Positions 42,092 through 50,355 of a stretch of DNA of 64,000 nt are shown here, piece after piece (position 1 is the stretch's first letter; each line of letters starts with the position of its first letter). The notes under the pieces were generated by a model, which did no database searches, was not told the origin of the DNA, and saw nothing but the letters and a program-made list of their open reading frames with translations. Position numbers and translations under genes: made by a program. Source of the DNA: Streptomyces sp. DvalAA-43 (lineage in GTDB: Bacteria; Actinomycetota; Actinomycetes; Streptomycetales; Streptomycetaceae); contig NZ_FMBW01000094.1 in the NCBI RefSeq assembly GCF_900091725.1, forward strand, positions 186,001-250,000. Reading direction: 5' to 3'.

Positions 42092-43045
42092 TCAGTCCCG
42101 TCGCCCCAGGTGCACGGTACGTGCCGAGAGCAGGAAGACATCGGGGCGGCGGCGCAGCCCGGCCGGGTCGTCGGGGTCGAGCAGCCGGTCGAGTACGGCG
42201 ATGTCCTCGGCCGTGAGCTCCTCCTCGAACATCTGCCGCCGACGGGCGAACTCGGTGATGACATGGTCCCGGGCCGCGTCGGCGAGCGGCGCCGGAAGGT
42301 CGAGCAGGAAGCTGCGGGTGCCCTGCGGGGCCAGGCCCACGGCGGTGAAGAGGGCACTCCAGTCCTCGGTCTCGCGCTTGGTGCCGGGCAGCGCCGCCCG
42401 CATCTCCTCGAAGCGGTCCACGTTGATCGCTTCGAGCCGGGCCTCCAGACCGGGCCGCCCGATGCCGATGTCGCGCGGGAGCCGACGGGGCTGCAGTCCG
42501 CCTTCGGCCAGGGCCACGGTCCCGCCGGGGCGCAGCAGTGCGGCGAACCCGGCCAGGACGGAGCGCTGGTCGCCCATGTGGTGCAGGGCGTTGCCCGCCC
42601 AGATCAGGTCCGCCTCCCCCAGTCCGTCGAGGCCGTCGGGGATGTCGGCCCGGTGGGTGCGGACCCGGTCGCCGAGGCCGAGGCGTTCCGCGTGGTCCCG
42701 GGTGCGTTCCAGGAGCGCCGGGGTGCCGTCGACGGCGACGACCTCCGCCTCGGGGAACACCTCGGCGAGCAGACAGGTGACCACGCCCGGCCCACTGCCG
42801 ACGTCGAGCACCCGGCGCACCTTCGGGGCCGTGGGGAGCCCGGCGATCCAGCGGGCCGCCGCCTCGTACTGCGGGCGGCTGACCTCGGCCTCCTGCTCCA
42901 GCATCGGCCCCATCACATCCCAGTCGATGTCACCGGCTTCCTGGTGGTGACCATGGGCGGTGTGCCGGTGACCCTCGTGGGCCTGGTCCGGGCGGTGGCT
43001 GTGAGCGGTGTTGTGATGGGGACCGTGTCCGGTGTGCTGACTCAT
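42092..43045 (-). CDS. Class I SAM-dependent methyltransferase with His-rich N-terminus
   Basis: 317 residues from the ATG at 43045 (GAGG upstream). Motif I is VLDVGSGPGVV, followed by VVAVDGTPALL, ADLIWAGNALHH and LLRPGGTVALAEGG. The first about 35 residues are extraordinarily rich in His (GHGPHH, HSHRPDQAHEGHRH, HGHH), with around a dozen His, which could bind a metal or form a flexible tag. Family methyltransferases act on small molecules such as quinones, sterols or natural products; the acceptor is unknown. It diverges from the LysR gene at 43250; an 11-bp repeat array lies between them. Confidence 0.87.
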   Translation of the reverse strand: MSQHTGHGPHHNTAHSHRPDQAHEGHRHTAHGHHQEAGDIDWDVMGPMLEQEAEVSRPQYEAAARWIAGLPTAPKVRRVLDVGSGPGVVTCLLAEVFPEAEVVAVDGTPALLERTRDHAERLGLGDRVRTHRADIPDGLDGLGEADLIWAGNALHHMGDQRSVLAGFAALLRPGGTVALAEGGLQPRRLPRDIGIGRPGLEARLEAINVDRFEEMRAALPGTKRETEDWSALFTAVGLAPQGTRSFLLDLPAPLADAARDHVITEFARRRQMFEEELTAEDIAVLDRLLDPDDPAGLRRRPDVFLLSARTVHLGRRD

Positions 43046-43137
43046 GGAGACAGCCTCGCCGCGAATCGAATCCCTGGCAAGTCTTGTTGCTGGTTCGGCA
43101 AGTCGCCACTTCCGGCCGACGCCTCTCCGCCCGGCAC

Positions 43138-43192
43138 CCGTCCGACATCTGCGCGGCATCCGTCCGACATCCGTCCGACTCCCGGGCGCGTC
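43138..43192. repeat. 11-bp tandem repeat array between methyltransferase and LysR genes
   Basis: Five consecutive 11-nt units: CCGTCCGACAT (43138), CTGCGCGGCAT (43149), CCGTCCGACAT (43160), CCGTCCGACTC (43171) and CCGGGCGCGTC (43182). Units 1, 3 and 4 are near identical. An 11-bp period places all copies on one helix face, as in operators for direct-repeat-binding regulators. Confidence 0.65.
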
Positions 43193-43249
43193 TCACCCAA
43201 TGGACACCCGCATATTGCCGGTACGCCGCCGGGCCCATAACTTGCGTTT

Positions 43250-44212
43250 ATGGACCTGGAGTTGCGCCATCTGCGAACCGTACGTGCCATCGCCGACACC
43301 GGGAGCCTGACCAAGGCGGCCGCCGCCCTCGGGCTGGCCCAGCCCGCGCTGAGCGCGCAGTTGCGGAGGATCGAGAAGGCGCTCGGCGGCCCGCTCTTCG
43401 ACCGCGACCACACCGGCGCCCGGCCCACGCTCCTCGGTGAGCTGGTGCTCGAACGGGCCCGGGTGGTGCTGCCCGCCGTGAGCGAACTCCAGCAGGAGGC
43501 GGTGCGGTTCGCCAACGCCTGGGGAACGATGGAGCGCTTCCGGCTGGGCGGTACGCACGGCCCGCTGCTCGGCGGCCTGGTCGACCGCCTGGTCACCGCG
43601 CATCCGACCGCGCCCGTGTCGACGTACACCGCGTGGTCGGTCACCGAGATCGCCTCCCAACTCGTGGATGGGCGACTCGACTTCGCCCTCATCGGGACCT
43701 GTGGGGAGAGCCCGCCGCCCGCGCACGACCGGCTGACCTGGCAGGTGATCGGCGTCGATCCGGTCTTCGTGATGCTGCCGGACTCCCACCCCCTCGCCGG
43801 TGAACAGGAACTCGACCTCGCCGCACTGGCGGACGAGTGCTGGGCGGACGTGCCGGGCGACGGCTGTTTCGCCGACTGCTTCGTCGGCGCCTGCGCGCGG
43901 GCCGGATTCAGCCCGGTCTCGGTATACGAGACGGACACGGCCTCCGTCGTGCATCTGGTCCAGGTGGGGCGGGCGGTCGGACTGTGCCGGGCGACGTTTC
44001 CGCCGACCCCGGGCGTGGTGACGCGCCCGATCGCCGGCTCCCCGCTGGGCTGGCGCCATCTGCTGGGCTGGCACCCCCGTTCGGCGGCGGCGGGCGCGGC
44101 GGCCGGCGCGGTGAGCGGGCACACCCGGGCGGCGTACGCGGAGGCCGTGCAGCGCAGCGAGAGCTATACGCGCTGGCTCGCCGCGCATCCACGGTTCGGC
44201 GCGGCGATGTGA
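43250..44212 (+). CDS. LysR-family transcriptional regulator
   Basis: 320 residues. HTH at residues about 3-62 (ELRHLRTVRAIADTGSLTKAAAALGLAQPALSAQLRRIE), then a LysR substrate-binding-like domain. No Shine-Dalgarno is visible; an AT-rich CATAAC (43236-43241) lies 8 nt before the ATG, suggesting a leaderless transcript. Probable regulator of the divergent methyltransferase, with the 11-bp repeats as candidate sites. Confidence 0.9.
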   Translation: MDLELRHLRTVRAIADTGSLTKAAAALGLAQPALSAQLRRIEKALGGPLFDRDHTGARPTLLGELVLERARVVLPAVSELQQEAVRFANAWGTMERFRLGGTHGPLLGGLVDRLVTAHPTAPVSTYTAWSVTEIASQLVDGRLDFALIGTCGESPPPAHDRLTWQVIGVDPVFVMLPDSHPLAGEQELDLAALADECWADVPGDGCFADCFVGACARAGFSPVSVYETDTASVVHLVQVGRAVGLCRATFPPTPGVVTRPIAGSPLGWRHLLGWHPRSAAAGAAAGAVSGHTRAAYAEAVQRSESYTRWLAAHPRFGAAM

Positions 44213-44240
44213 CACATCACCGCGCCCGCGTCGTCCGGTG

Positions 44241-44263
44241 CGGCACGGCCGTGCGGCGTGCCG
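44241..44263. terminator. Short hairpin CGGCACG / CGTGCCG between convergent genes
   Basis: A 7-bp perfect stem with a 9-nt loop lies between the LysR stop and the pterin dehydratase stop. Confidence 0.4.
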
Positions 44264-44289
44264 GGCGACCATGCCGTGCGCCGAAGCGG

Positions 44290-44595
44290 CTACCGCACTC
44301 CGTGCCCCGGGGCGATCGCCGCCACCCGTGCGGCCAGGTTCAGATCGTTCTCGGTGACCGCACCGCCCGCGTCGTGCGTGTTCACGGACAGGGAGACGGT
44401 GTTGTAGCCGAGGGTGAGATCGGAGTGGTGGTTCAGTTCGTCCTGGATCGCGGCGACATGAACGGTCAGTCCGAGGGCGGCGAAGTGGGTGTGGAGCCGG
44501 TAGGTGCAGGTGATCCGGTCCCCCTCCAGCGACCAGCCGGGCAGCTCGCCCAGCCGGTCCTCGATCTCTTTCCGCGACAGCGGTACGGCGGGCAT
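44290..44595 (-). CDS. 4a-hydroxytetrahydrobiopterin dehydratase (DCoH/PhhB)
   Basis: 101 residues, the usual family size. LPGWSLEGDRITCTYRLHTHFAALGL and VAAIQDELNHHSDLTLGYNTVSLSVNTHDAGG contain the catalytic His cluster (ELNHHSD). It recycles the 4a-carbinolamine formed by aromatic amino acid hydroxylases. No hydroxylase is adjacent. It is convergent with LysR and divergent from an XRE gene. Confidence 0.9.
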   Translation of the reverse strand: MPAVPLSRKEIEDRLGELPGWSLEGDRITCTYRLHTHFAALGLTVHVAAIQDELNHHSDLTLGYNTVSLSVNTHDAGGAVTENDLNLAARVAAIAPGHGVR

Positions 44596-44658
44596 ACGGC
44601 GACTCCCTCATCGGCGATCGGTGCCGGTCGGCGGTGCCGGTGACGTTACGGTCTGGGT

Positions 44659-45453
44659 ATGACAACTGTCGCGCTTGACACGGGGGTAGGACCGCTGCTG
44701 CGCAGCTGGCGGGAGCAGCGCCGGATCAGCCAGCTGGAGCTGGCGCTCCGTGCCGATTCCTCGGCCCGGCACATCTCCTTCATCGAGACGGGCCGCTCCC
44801 GCCCCAGCGAGGAGATGATCCTGCGCCTGGCCGAGCATCTGGAGGTACCGGTCAGGGAACGCAACGCCCTCCTGCTCGTCGCGGGTTACGCGCCCCGCTA
44901 CGCACAGACCTCGCTCGACGACCCCGCGCTGGACGCGCTCCGCGAAGGGATGGAGCGGCTGCTCCAGGCGTACGACCCGTATCCGGCGCTCGTCGTCGAC
45001 GGTACGTACCACGTGGTGGCGGCCAATCGGGGCATGGCGATGCTGCTGGAGGGGGTGGCCGAGCACCTGCTCGTACCGCCGCTGAACGCCATGCGGATCA
45101 CCCTGCACCCGGAGGGTCTCGCCCCGCGCATCCGCAATCTGCGGGCCTGGCGGGCCGATCTGCTGGACCAGATGGAGCGCCAGATCGCGCTGGCCCGTTC
45201 GGCGGAGCTGCGTGAGCTGTACGAGGAGGTCGCGGGCTATCCCGTACCGGAGGACACCGGCCCCGGGCCCGTTCCTTCCCTGCCCTTCGCGCTGCCCCTG
45301 CTCATCGAGCACGACGGGCGGGTGCTCTCCTTCGTCTGCTCCATCGCGACGTTCAACACACCGATGGATGTGACGGTGGCCGAGCTGGCGATCGAGACGT
45401 TCCTGCCCGCCGACCGGGCCACCGCCGACCATCTGCGGTCCCTCGCTTCCTGA
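44659..45453 (+). CDS. XRE-family regulator with MmyB-type ligand domain
   Basis: 264 residues. HTH at about 10-65 (LLRSWREQRRISQLELALRADSSARHISFIETGRSRPSEEM), then an MmyB-like PAS/ligand-binding domain (YPALVVDGTYHVVAANRGMAMLL). TACGGT (44647-44652) lies 6 nt before the ATG and there is no ribosome site, so the mRNA is probably leaderless. The family binds fatty-acid-like or hydrophobic ligands in some members; the target here is unknown, perhaps the divergent pterin dehydratase. Confidence 0.9.
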   Translation: MTTVALDTGVGPLLRSWREQRRISQLELALRADSSARHISFIETGRSRPSEEMILRLAEHLEVPVRERNALLLVAGYAPRYAQTSLDDPALDALREGMERLLQAYDPYPALVVDGTYHVVAANRGMAMLLEGVAEHLLVPPLNAMRITLHPEGLAPRIRNLRAWRADLLDQMERQIALARSAELRELYEEVAGYPVPEDTGPGPVPSLPFALPLLIEHDGRVLSFVCSIATFNTPMDVTVAELAIETFLPADRATADHLRSLAS

Positions 45454-45480
45454 CCGCCCTGCGCAGGACCGGGTGCCGGG

Positions 45481-45900
45481 TTACCGGCTACGGGTTCGGG
45501 GGCCGTTGTACTGCTCTTCGGCGACCTTCTCCAGCCAGGTGGTCTCGGGCCGGTCGTCGTCCGGAGCGGTGCCGTCCCACAGGGCGAGGTGCTGCATGAA
45601 GCGATCCTCGGTGGCGCCGTGCCAGTGTTCCTCGCCGGGCGGGCAGGTGACGGTCTCACCGGGGTGGGCCTCGTACACGGTGCCGTCGCGGGTGCCGATC
45701 AGCGCGATCCCGGCGACGACGTGCAGGGTCTGCCCGACGGCGTGGTGGTGCCAGGCGGTGCGGGCGCCGGGGGCGAACCGCACCATGTTGGCGCGCAGCC
45801 GGGATGGCTCCTGGCCTGCGTGGATGACGTCGAACCAGACGTCACCGTCGAACCAGTCCTCGGGGCCCTTGCCGGTGGGCCGGGGCTCGACGAACTCCAT
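45481..45900 (-). CDS. Cupin-domain protein
   Basis: 139 residues from the ATG at 45900, with AGGAGG 4 nt upstream; the open frame upstream is antisense to the SDR gene and not real. The two cupin motifs are present: PGARTAWHHHAVGQTLHVVAG (three His) and PGEEHWHGATEDRFMQHLAL. It is a single-domain metal-binding beta barrel of the carboxymuconolactone/quercetinase-like small cupin group (often annotated as a detoxifying cupin). It follows the SDR gene by 65 nt on the same strand and the two probably form an operon regulated by the divergent XRE protein. Confidence 0.88.
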   Translation of the reverse strand: MEFVEPRPTGKGPEDWFDGDVWFDVIHAGQEPSRLRANMVRFAPGARTAWHHHAVGQTLHVVAGIALIGTRDGTVYEAHPGETVTCPPGEEHWHGATEDRFMQHLALWDGTAPDDDRPETTWLEKVAEEQYNGPRTRSR

Positions 45901-45965
45901 GGTTCCTCCTCGTGCGGGTGTGGGGGTGGGTTCGGGTGCGATGTCCGCGATGTGTCCGGCCGGGG

Positions 45966-46808
45966 TCAGGCGGCGTCGCTGTGGGCGAGGTCCGAGCCCA
46001 GGGCGCGGGAGGCTCCGGCCTGTTCGGTGATCTCCTTGCCCTTGGCCTCGGCGGTGGGGATGGCGTCGTCGCCGGCGACGAACCTCAGCGGCGGCTCGTC
46101 CAGGTCGATCACCTTCAGCAGGGCGTCGGCGAGCTTGACCGGGTCGCCGGCCTGCTGCCCGTTCATCGACTGCCACATCGCCCGGGTGGCCTGCGTCCGT
46201 TCGGCGTAGTCGTCGATGGACAGCTCCGCCCAGCTGGTGGAGGTGTCCACGAGCAGCTCGGTACGGAAGAAGCCGGGCTCGACGATCGTGGTGCGGATGC
46301 CGTACGGCTCGATGTCGAAGCGCAGGGACTCCATCCAGCCCTCGACACCGAACTTGGACGCCGCGTAGGCGACGCAGAACTCCTGGCCCACCAGACCGGC
46401 GATCGAGGAGATCGTGACGATGTGACCGGCGCGCTGCCCGCGCATGACCGGGAGCACGGCGCGGGTGACGTTCATCGGGCCGAACAGGTTCGTCTCGATC
46501 TGGGCCCGCATCTGGGCGTCGGAGATCTCCTCGAAGTAGCCGGCCTGGAAACGGGCGGCGTTGTTGATCAGCACGTCGATCCGGCCGAACGCGGCCACGG
46601 CGGCCTCGACGGTCGAGCGGGCTGCCTCCGGGCTGGTGATGTCCAGGGCGGTGACCAGCAGGTTCGCCTGTTCGCCGCCGAGCGCGTCGAGGACGTCGTC
46701 GGGACGGCGGCCGGTGGCGACGACCCGGTGACCGGCCGCCAGGGCGCGACGGGCGATGTCGGTGCCCAGACCTCGGCCGGCACCGGTGATGAGAATGACC
46801 TTGCTCAT
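45966..46808 (-). CDS. Short-chain dehydrogenase/reductase
   Basis: 280 residues from the ATG at 46808. Rossmann motif TGAGRGLG, NNAA strand, catalytic Ser in TISSIAG and YAASK (Tyr/Lys). The N-terminal TGR-R arrangement prefers NADP. Family members of this divergent SDR/XRE arrangement are widespread in Streptomyces; the substrate is unknown. It precedes the cupin gene. Confidence 0.92.
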   Translation of the reverse strand: MSKVILITGAGRGLGTDIARRALAAGHRVVATGRRPDDVLDALGGEQANLLVTALDITSPEAARSTVEAAVAAFGRIDVLINNAARFQAGYFEEISDAQMRAQIETNLFGPMNVTRAVLPVMRGQRAGHIVTISSIAGLVGQEFCVAYAASKFGVEGWMESLRFDIEPYGIRTTIVEPGFFRTELLVDTSTSWAELSIDDYAERTQATRAMWQSMNGQQAGDPVKLADALLKVIDLDEPPLRFVAGDDAIPTAEAKGKEITEQAGASRALGSDLAHSDAA

Positions 46809-46967
46809 GGAACGGGAGCACTCCTTCGTACGGGGGGCGGTGACGGTGACCGGGCCGCAATCGCGGAACAGCCTTCCGGGACAGCCCTCTGGGGCGGCCT
46901 CTCCGCCTTTCGGCACCGCACCATCGACTCTCACACCGGCCGCGCATCAGGAAAAGGGGACGGTTTG

Positions 46968-47015
46968 TTCGTAGGAGGAATTCTTCATGGGAAGAAACTC
47001 TCCCCCCTTCGTAGG
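46968..47015. promoter_or_regulatory. Candidate operator region between SDR and XRE genes
   Basis: A perfect inverted repeat TTCTTC-ATGG-GAAGAA (46981-46996) is flanked by direct repeats TTCGTAGG at 46968-46975 and 47008-47015, a symmetric arrangement in the divergent promoter of the SDR and XRE genes. It is a likely XRE binding site. Confidence 0.5.
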
Positions 47016-47040
47016 GGTCCGGCGATGCGAGACTGGGGCC

Positions 47041-47907
47041 ATGAGTCCCGACCCGCATCTCAACGAGCTGGGAGAGTTCCTCAAGGCCCGCCGGGCCGAG
47101 CTCACCCCCCGCACCGTCGGACTGCCCGATCCCCCGCGGCCCCGCCGTGTCGTCGGCCTGCGCCGTGAGGAGGTCGCCCAGCTCGCCGCGATCTCCACCG
47201 ACTACTACACACGGCTGGAACAGGGTCGCCTCCAGGCATCCGCACCCGTGCTCAACGGTCTCGCCCGCGCCCTGCTCCTTGACGACGACCAGCGCAATTA
47301 CCTCTTCGGGCTGGCCGGCAAGGAGACCCCCCGTCCCCGGCGCCGCGCACGCCAGAAGGTCCAGCCACAGCTCCAGCGCCTCCTGGGCGACCTCTCCGCG
47401 ACGCCCGCCGTCGTCCTCGGGCGGCGGATGGACATCATCGCCTGGAACCCGCTGGCCGCCGCTCTCGTCACGGATTTCGCCCGGATCCCCGAGAAGCAAC
47501 GGAATTACCTCCGTATTCTCTTCACCGACCCGGCGATGCGAACTCTGTACGCCGACTGGGAGAAAGTCGCCCGCACGGCCGTCGCGCAGTTCCGCATGGA
47601 GGCCGCCAAATACCCCGACGACCCCCGGCTCACCGCACTGGTGGGAGAGCTTTCCGTCCAGGACGCGGATTTCCGCCAGTGGTGGGCCGCTCATCATGTC
47701 GCCGCCCTCGCGATCGGTTCCAAGGCCCTTCACCACCCCGTTGTCGGCGAGCTGTCCCTCGACTGGGACACCCTCACCGCCAGCACCGACCCCGATCAGC
47801 AGCTCGTCATCTGGACCGCCGCGGTGGGCACCCCCACCCATGACCGGCTGCGCATCCTCGCCTCCTGGGCCGCCGACCAGCACCTCGCCGGCGCTCCTTC
47901 GGAGTGA
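47041..47907 (+). CDS. XRE-family regulator with MmyB-type ligand domain
   Basis: 288 residues from the ATG at 47041. An in-frame ATG at 46987 has AGGAGG before it, but the intervening codons are unlike coding sequence (AGA, GGA, CGA, TCT, GTA) and the palindrome lies there; GAGACT 6 nt before the ATG at 47041 fits leaderless starts seen for this family. HTH at residues about 25-75 (RREEVAQLAAISTDYYTRLEQGRLQ), MmyB-like domain after it (LGRRMDIIAWNPLAAALV). It diverges from the SDR-cupin pair and is probably its regulator. Confidence 0.87.
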   Translation: MSPDPHLNELGEFLKARRAELTPRTVGLPDPPRPRRVVGLRREEVAQLAAISTDYYTRLEQGRLQASAPVLNGLARALLLDDDQRNYLFGLAGKETPRPRRRARQKVQPQLQRLLGDLSATPAVVLGRRMDIIAWNPLAAALVTDFARIPEKQRNYLRILFTDPAMRTLYADWEKVARTAVAQFRMEAAKYPDDPRLTALVGELSVQDADFRQWWAAHHVAALAIGSKALHHPVVGELSLDWDTLTASTDPDQQLVIWTAAVGTPTHDRLRILASWAADQHLAGAPSE

Positions 47908-47992
47908 GGCGGGCCGCCCCGGACCGTACCCGTGACGAAGCCGTGGCCGAGCGGGGGCCAACGGACTTCGAGCACCGAACCGGTCCGGGGCA

Positions 47993-48040
47993 GGGCCCTG
48001 GACGCGTGCCCCATCAAGGCCCTAGACGCGTGCCCCGTTG
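47993..48040. repeat. 24-bp tandem duplication spanning the SecDF stop codon
   Basis: Units 47993-48016 and 48017-48040 share GGCCCT-GACGCGTGCCCC; the second contains the last codons and TAG stop of SecDF, and the first is a downstream copy in which the stop has become CAG on the coding strand. Confidence 0.7.
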
Positions 48041-50325
48041 TCGAGCGGATCCCGGCGTGCCGCCTTCGTGCCGGACCGGCGTCCCGGTGACCGCTTGCGG
48101 GCGGGCGGCGGGGCCTTGCTGCTGCGCTCCAGGACGAGCGCGGCCGGCACGGCGGTCAGCACCGAGGAGTACGTGCCGACGCAGATGCCGATCAGCAGGG
48201 CGAGGGCGAAGTCCGCGAGGGAGTCACCGCCCAGCACGGCGAGCGCCACAAGAATGAAGAGCGCGCCCATTCCGGTGTTGACCGTGCGCGGGACGGTCTG
48301 CACGACGGCCCGGTCGGCGATCGTGGCCAGCGGTACGCGACGGGCCTTCGCCCAGAGCTCCCGCACCCGGTCGAAGACCACCACCGAGTCGTTGACGGAG
48401 TATCCGATGACGGTGAGGAGCGCGGCCAGGAAGATGCCGTCGACGGTACGTCCGAGCCAGGCGAAGGCGCCGGTCAGGATGATCACGTCATGGACCAGCG
48501 CCCCGACCGAGGCCAGGGCGAACGTCCAGCGGAACCGGACCGCGAGATAGGCCAGTTGCACGAGCACGGCGATGCCGAGCGCGATCAGGGCGTTGCGCCG
48601 CAGTTCGTCGCCGAGGCTGGGGCCGATCAGCTCGTCCCGGACCTTGGTGGTCGTGCCGCCCTCCTTCGCGAGGGCGGCGCGCAGCGCGTGTTCGCCCTCG
48701 TTGTCGAGTTCGCCGGTCCGCACGGAGAGGTCGCCCGCACCGGCCGTGGTGACCTCGGCGTCACCGAAGCCCGCGCCGGCCAGGGCGGTACGGGCCCGCT
48801 CCACGTCGACCGGACGGCTCGTGGAGTACTCGACGAGCCGTCCGCCGGTGAACTCGACGCCCAGGTTCACCCCGCGCACGACGATGCCGAGGACGGCGAC
48901 GGCCACCAGCGCGGCGGAGATCAGCAGCCAGCGGCGCGGCGACCGCATCAGCCGGGGCTCGCGCCGGACCAGCCAGGTGCGGACCCGGCCGGGGAAGGCG
49001 ATGCCGTTGACGCCCCGGTAGTCGCTGACGAACCGGGAGCCGGCGGCCGTCTCGGTGAGGGCGCGGGCGATGACGAGCGCGGAGAACATGGAGGCGAGCA
49101 CACCGATGGCGAGCGTGACACCGAAGCCCTTCACCGGCCCGGAGCCGAGGAAGAAGAGCAGCCCGGCCGCGATCAGCGTGGTCACGTTGGAGTCGGCGAC
49201 GGCGCTCCAGGCGCCCCGGAATCCGGCGGTCAGCGAGGAGCGCAGGGAGCGGCCCGGATGCTGTGCGTGCTCCTCCCTGGCGCGTTCGAAGACCAGCACG
49301 TTGGCGTCGACCGCCATCCCGATGGCGAGGACGAATCCGGCGAGGCCGGGCAGGGTGAGGGTGACACCGAGGGCCACCAGGGCCGCGTAGGAGATCAGTC
49401 CGTAGGCGGCGAGCGCGACGGCGGCGAGTGCGCCGAAGAGCCGGTAGACGACGGTGATGAAGAGTGCGGTGGCCGCAGCGCCGATCAGGGCGGCGCGGGC
49501 GCTGGCGTCGATGGCGGCGGCGCCGAGCGTCGGCCCCACGGTCCGCTGCTCGACGATCTCGACGGGCAGCGGCAGGGCGCCGCCCTTGATCAGCAGGGCC
49601 AGTTCGCGGGCCTCGTCCGCACCGAAGGAACCGGTGATCTGGGTGGAGCCGGAGGGCAGGCCGGCTTCGCAACCGACCGATGGGGCGACCTGCGGCGAGG
49701 AGATGATCTGGTCGTCGAGGACGATGGCGACGCGGCGCCGGTCGTCCTGCACCGGGTGGCAGGCGGCTTCACCGGTCAGCCGGGTCCAGTCCCGGCCGGC
49801 CTCCTTGTGGAAGTCGAGGGAGACCGTCCAGCCGGCGCCCTGCTGGGCGTCGAACACGGCGGTGGCGTCCTTGACACCCGCGCCGGAGAGCCGGGCCGGG
49901 CCGAGTTCGAGGGCGCGTCCCTGTTCGTCGGGGAGGGTCGGCCCCGCGTCGGCCCTGTCGTCCTTCCCGCTCCCCGGGCCCTGGACCGCGTGGAAGCTGA
50001 GCTGGGCGGTTCTGCCGATGACTTCGGCGGCCTTGCGCGGGTCCTGGACGTCCGGGAGTTCGACGATGATTCGGTCCTCGCCGGAGCGGGTCAGAGTGGG
50101 TTCGGCGACGCCGAGCGAGTCGATGCGCTGGCGCAGCACTTCGAGCGTGCGCTCGGTGCTCTCCCGGTCCGCCTTCGCGGTCTCCGAGTCCTTGGCCTGG
50201 AGCACCATTCTGGTGCCGCCCTGAAGGTCGAGGCCGAGTCTGGGCGACATGGTCAGTGTGATGAGCACGGAGACGAGCAGCACGGCGGCAGCCAGCACCG
50301 CTCGCACCGTGGTGGCGCGAGTCAT
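48022..50325 (-). CDS. secDF: Fused SecDF protein translocase subunit
   Basis: 767 residues with about twelve membrane helices. SecD half: TM1, large extracytoplasmic P1 domain (LDLQGGTRMVLQA; RIDSLGVAEPTLTRSGEDRIIVELPDV), then helices with IGMAVDANVLVFERAREE. SecF half: VNLGVEFTGGRLVEYSTSRPVD, a smaller domain, TVIGYSVNDSVVVFDRVRE. The C-terminus is short and basic. SecDF uses the proton gradient to pull exported proteins. Streptomyces also carry separate secD and secF elsewhere, so this is a paralogue (cf. SCO6160 from memory). It follows the small secreted-protein gene by 30 nt and the Mbl-like gene, hinting at a role in export linked to cell-wall growth. Confidence 0.92.
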   Translation of the reverse strand: MTRATTVRAVLAAAVLLVSVLITLTMSPRLGLDLQGGTRMVLQAKDSETAKADRESTERTLEVLRQRIDSLGVAEPTLTRSGEDRIIVELPDVQDPRKAAEVIGRTAQLSFHAVQGPGSGKDDRADAGPTLPDEQGRALELGPARLSGAGVKDATAVFDAQQGAGWTVSLDFHKEAGRDWTRLTGEAACHPVQDDRRRVAIVLDDQIISSPQVAPSVGCEAGLPSGSTQITGSFGADEARELALLIKGGALPLPVEIVEQRTVGPTLGAAAIDASARAALIGAAATALFITVVYRLFGALAAVALAAYGLISYAALVALGVTLTLPGLAGFVLAIGMAVDANVLVFERAREEHAQHPGRSLRSSLTAGFRGAWSAVADSNVTTLIAAGLLFFLGSGPVKGFGVTLAIGVLASMFSALVIARALTETAAGSRFVSDYRGVNGIAFPGRVRTWLVRREPRLMRSPRRWLLISAALVAVAVLGIVVRGVNLGVEFTGGRLVEYSTSRPVDVERARTALAGAGFGDAEVTTAGAGDLSVRTGELDNEGEHALRAALAKEGGTTTKVRDELIGPSLGDELRRNALIALGIAVLVQLAYLAVRFRWTFALASVGALVHDVIILTGAFAWLGRTVDGIFLAALLTVIGYSVNDSVVVFDRVRELWAKARRVPLATIADRAVVQTVPRTVNTGMGALFILVALAVLGGDSLADFALALLIGICVGTYSSVLTAVPAALVLERSSKAPPPARKRSPGRRSGTKAARRDPLDNGARV

Positions 50326-50355
50326 GGGTTTCCTCCGAGGGAGCGCCGGGCGCCC

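Noticed and set aside
43046..43249. N-terminal extension of the methyltransferase through the 11-bp repeat region
   Set aside because: The frame stays open but has no ribosome site, and the sequence is repetitive and unlike methyltransferase N-termini.
46987..47040. Upstream ATG with AGGAGG as the start of the XRE regulator
   Set aside because: Codons there are rare for this genome, a perfect palindrome overlaps the ATG, and the conserved family start is at 47041.
48490..50325. Plus-strand coding sequence opposite SecDF
   Set aside because: It mirrors the SecDF gene, with Asp/Gly/Gln-rich composition and no domain.
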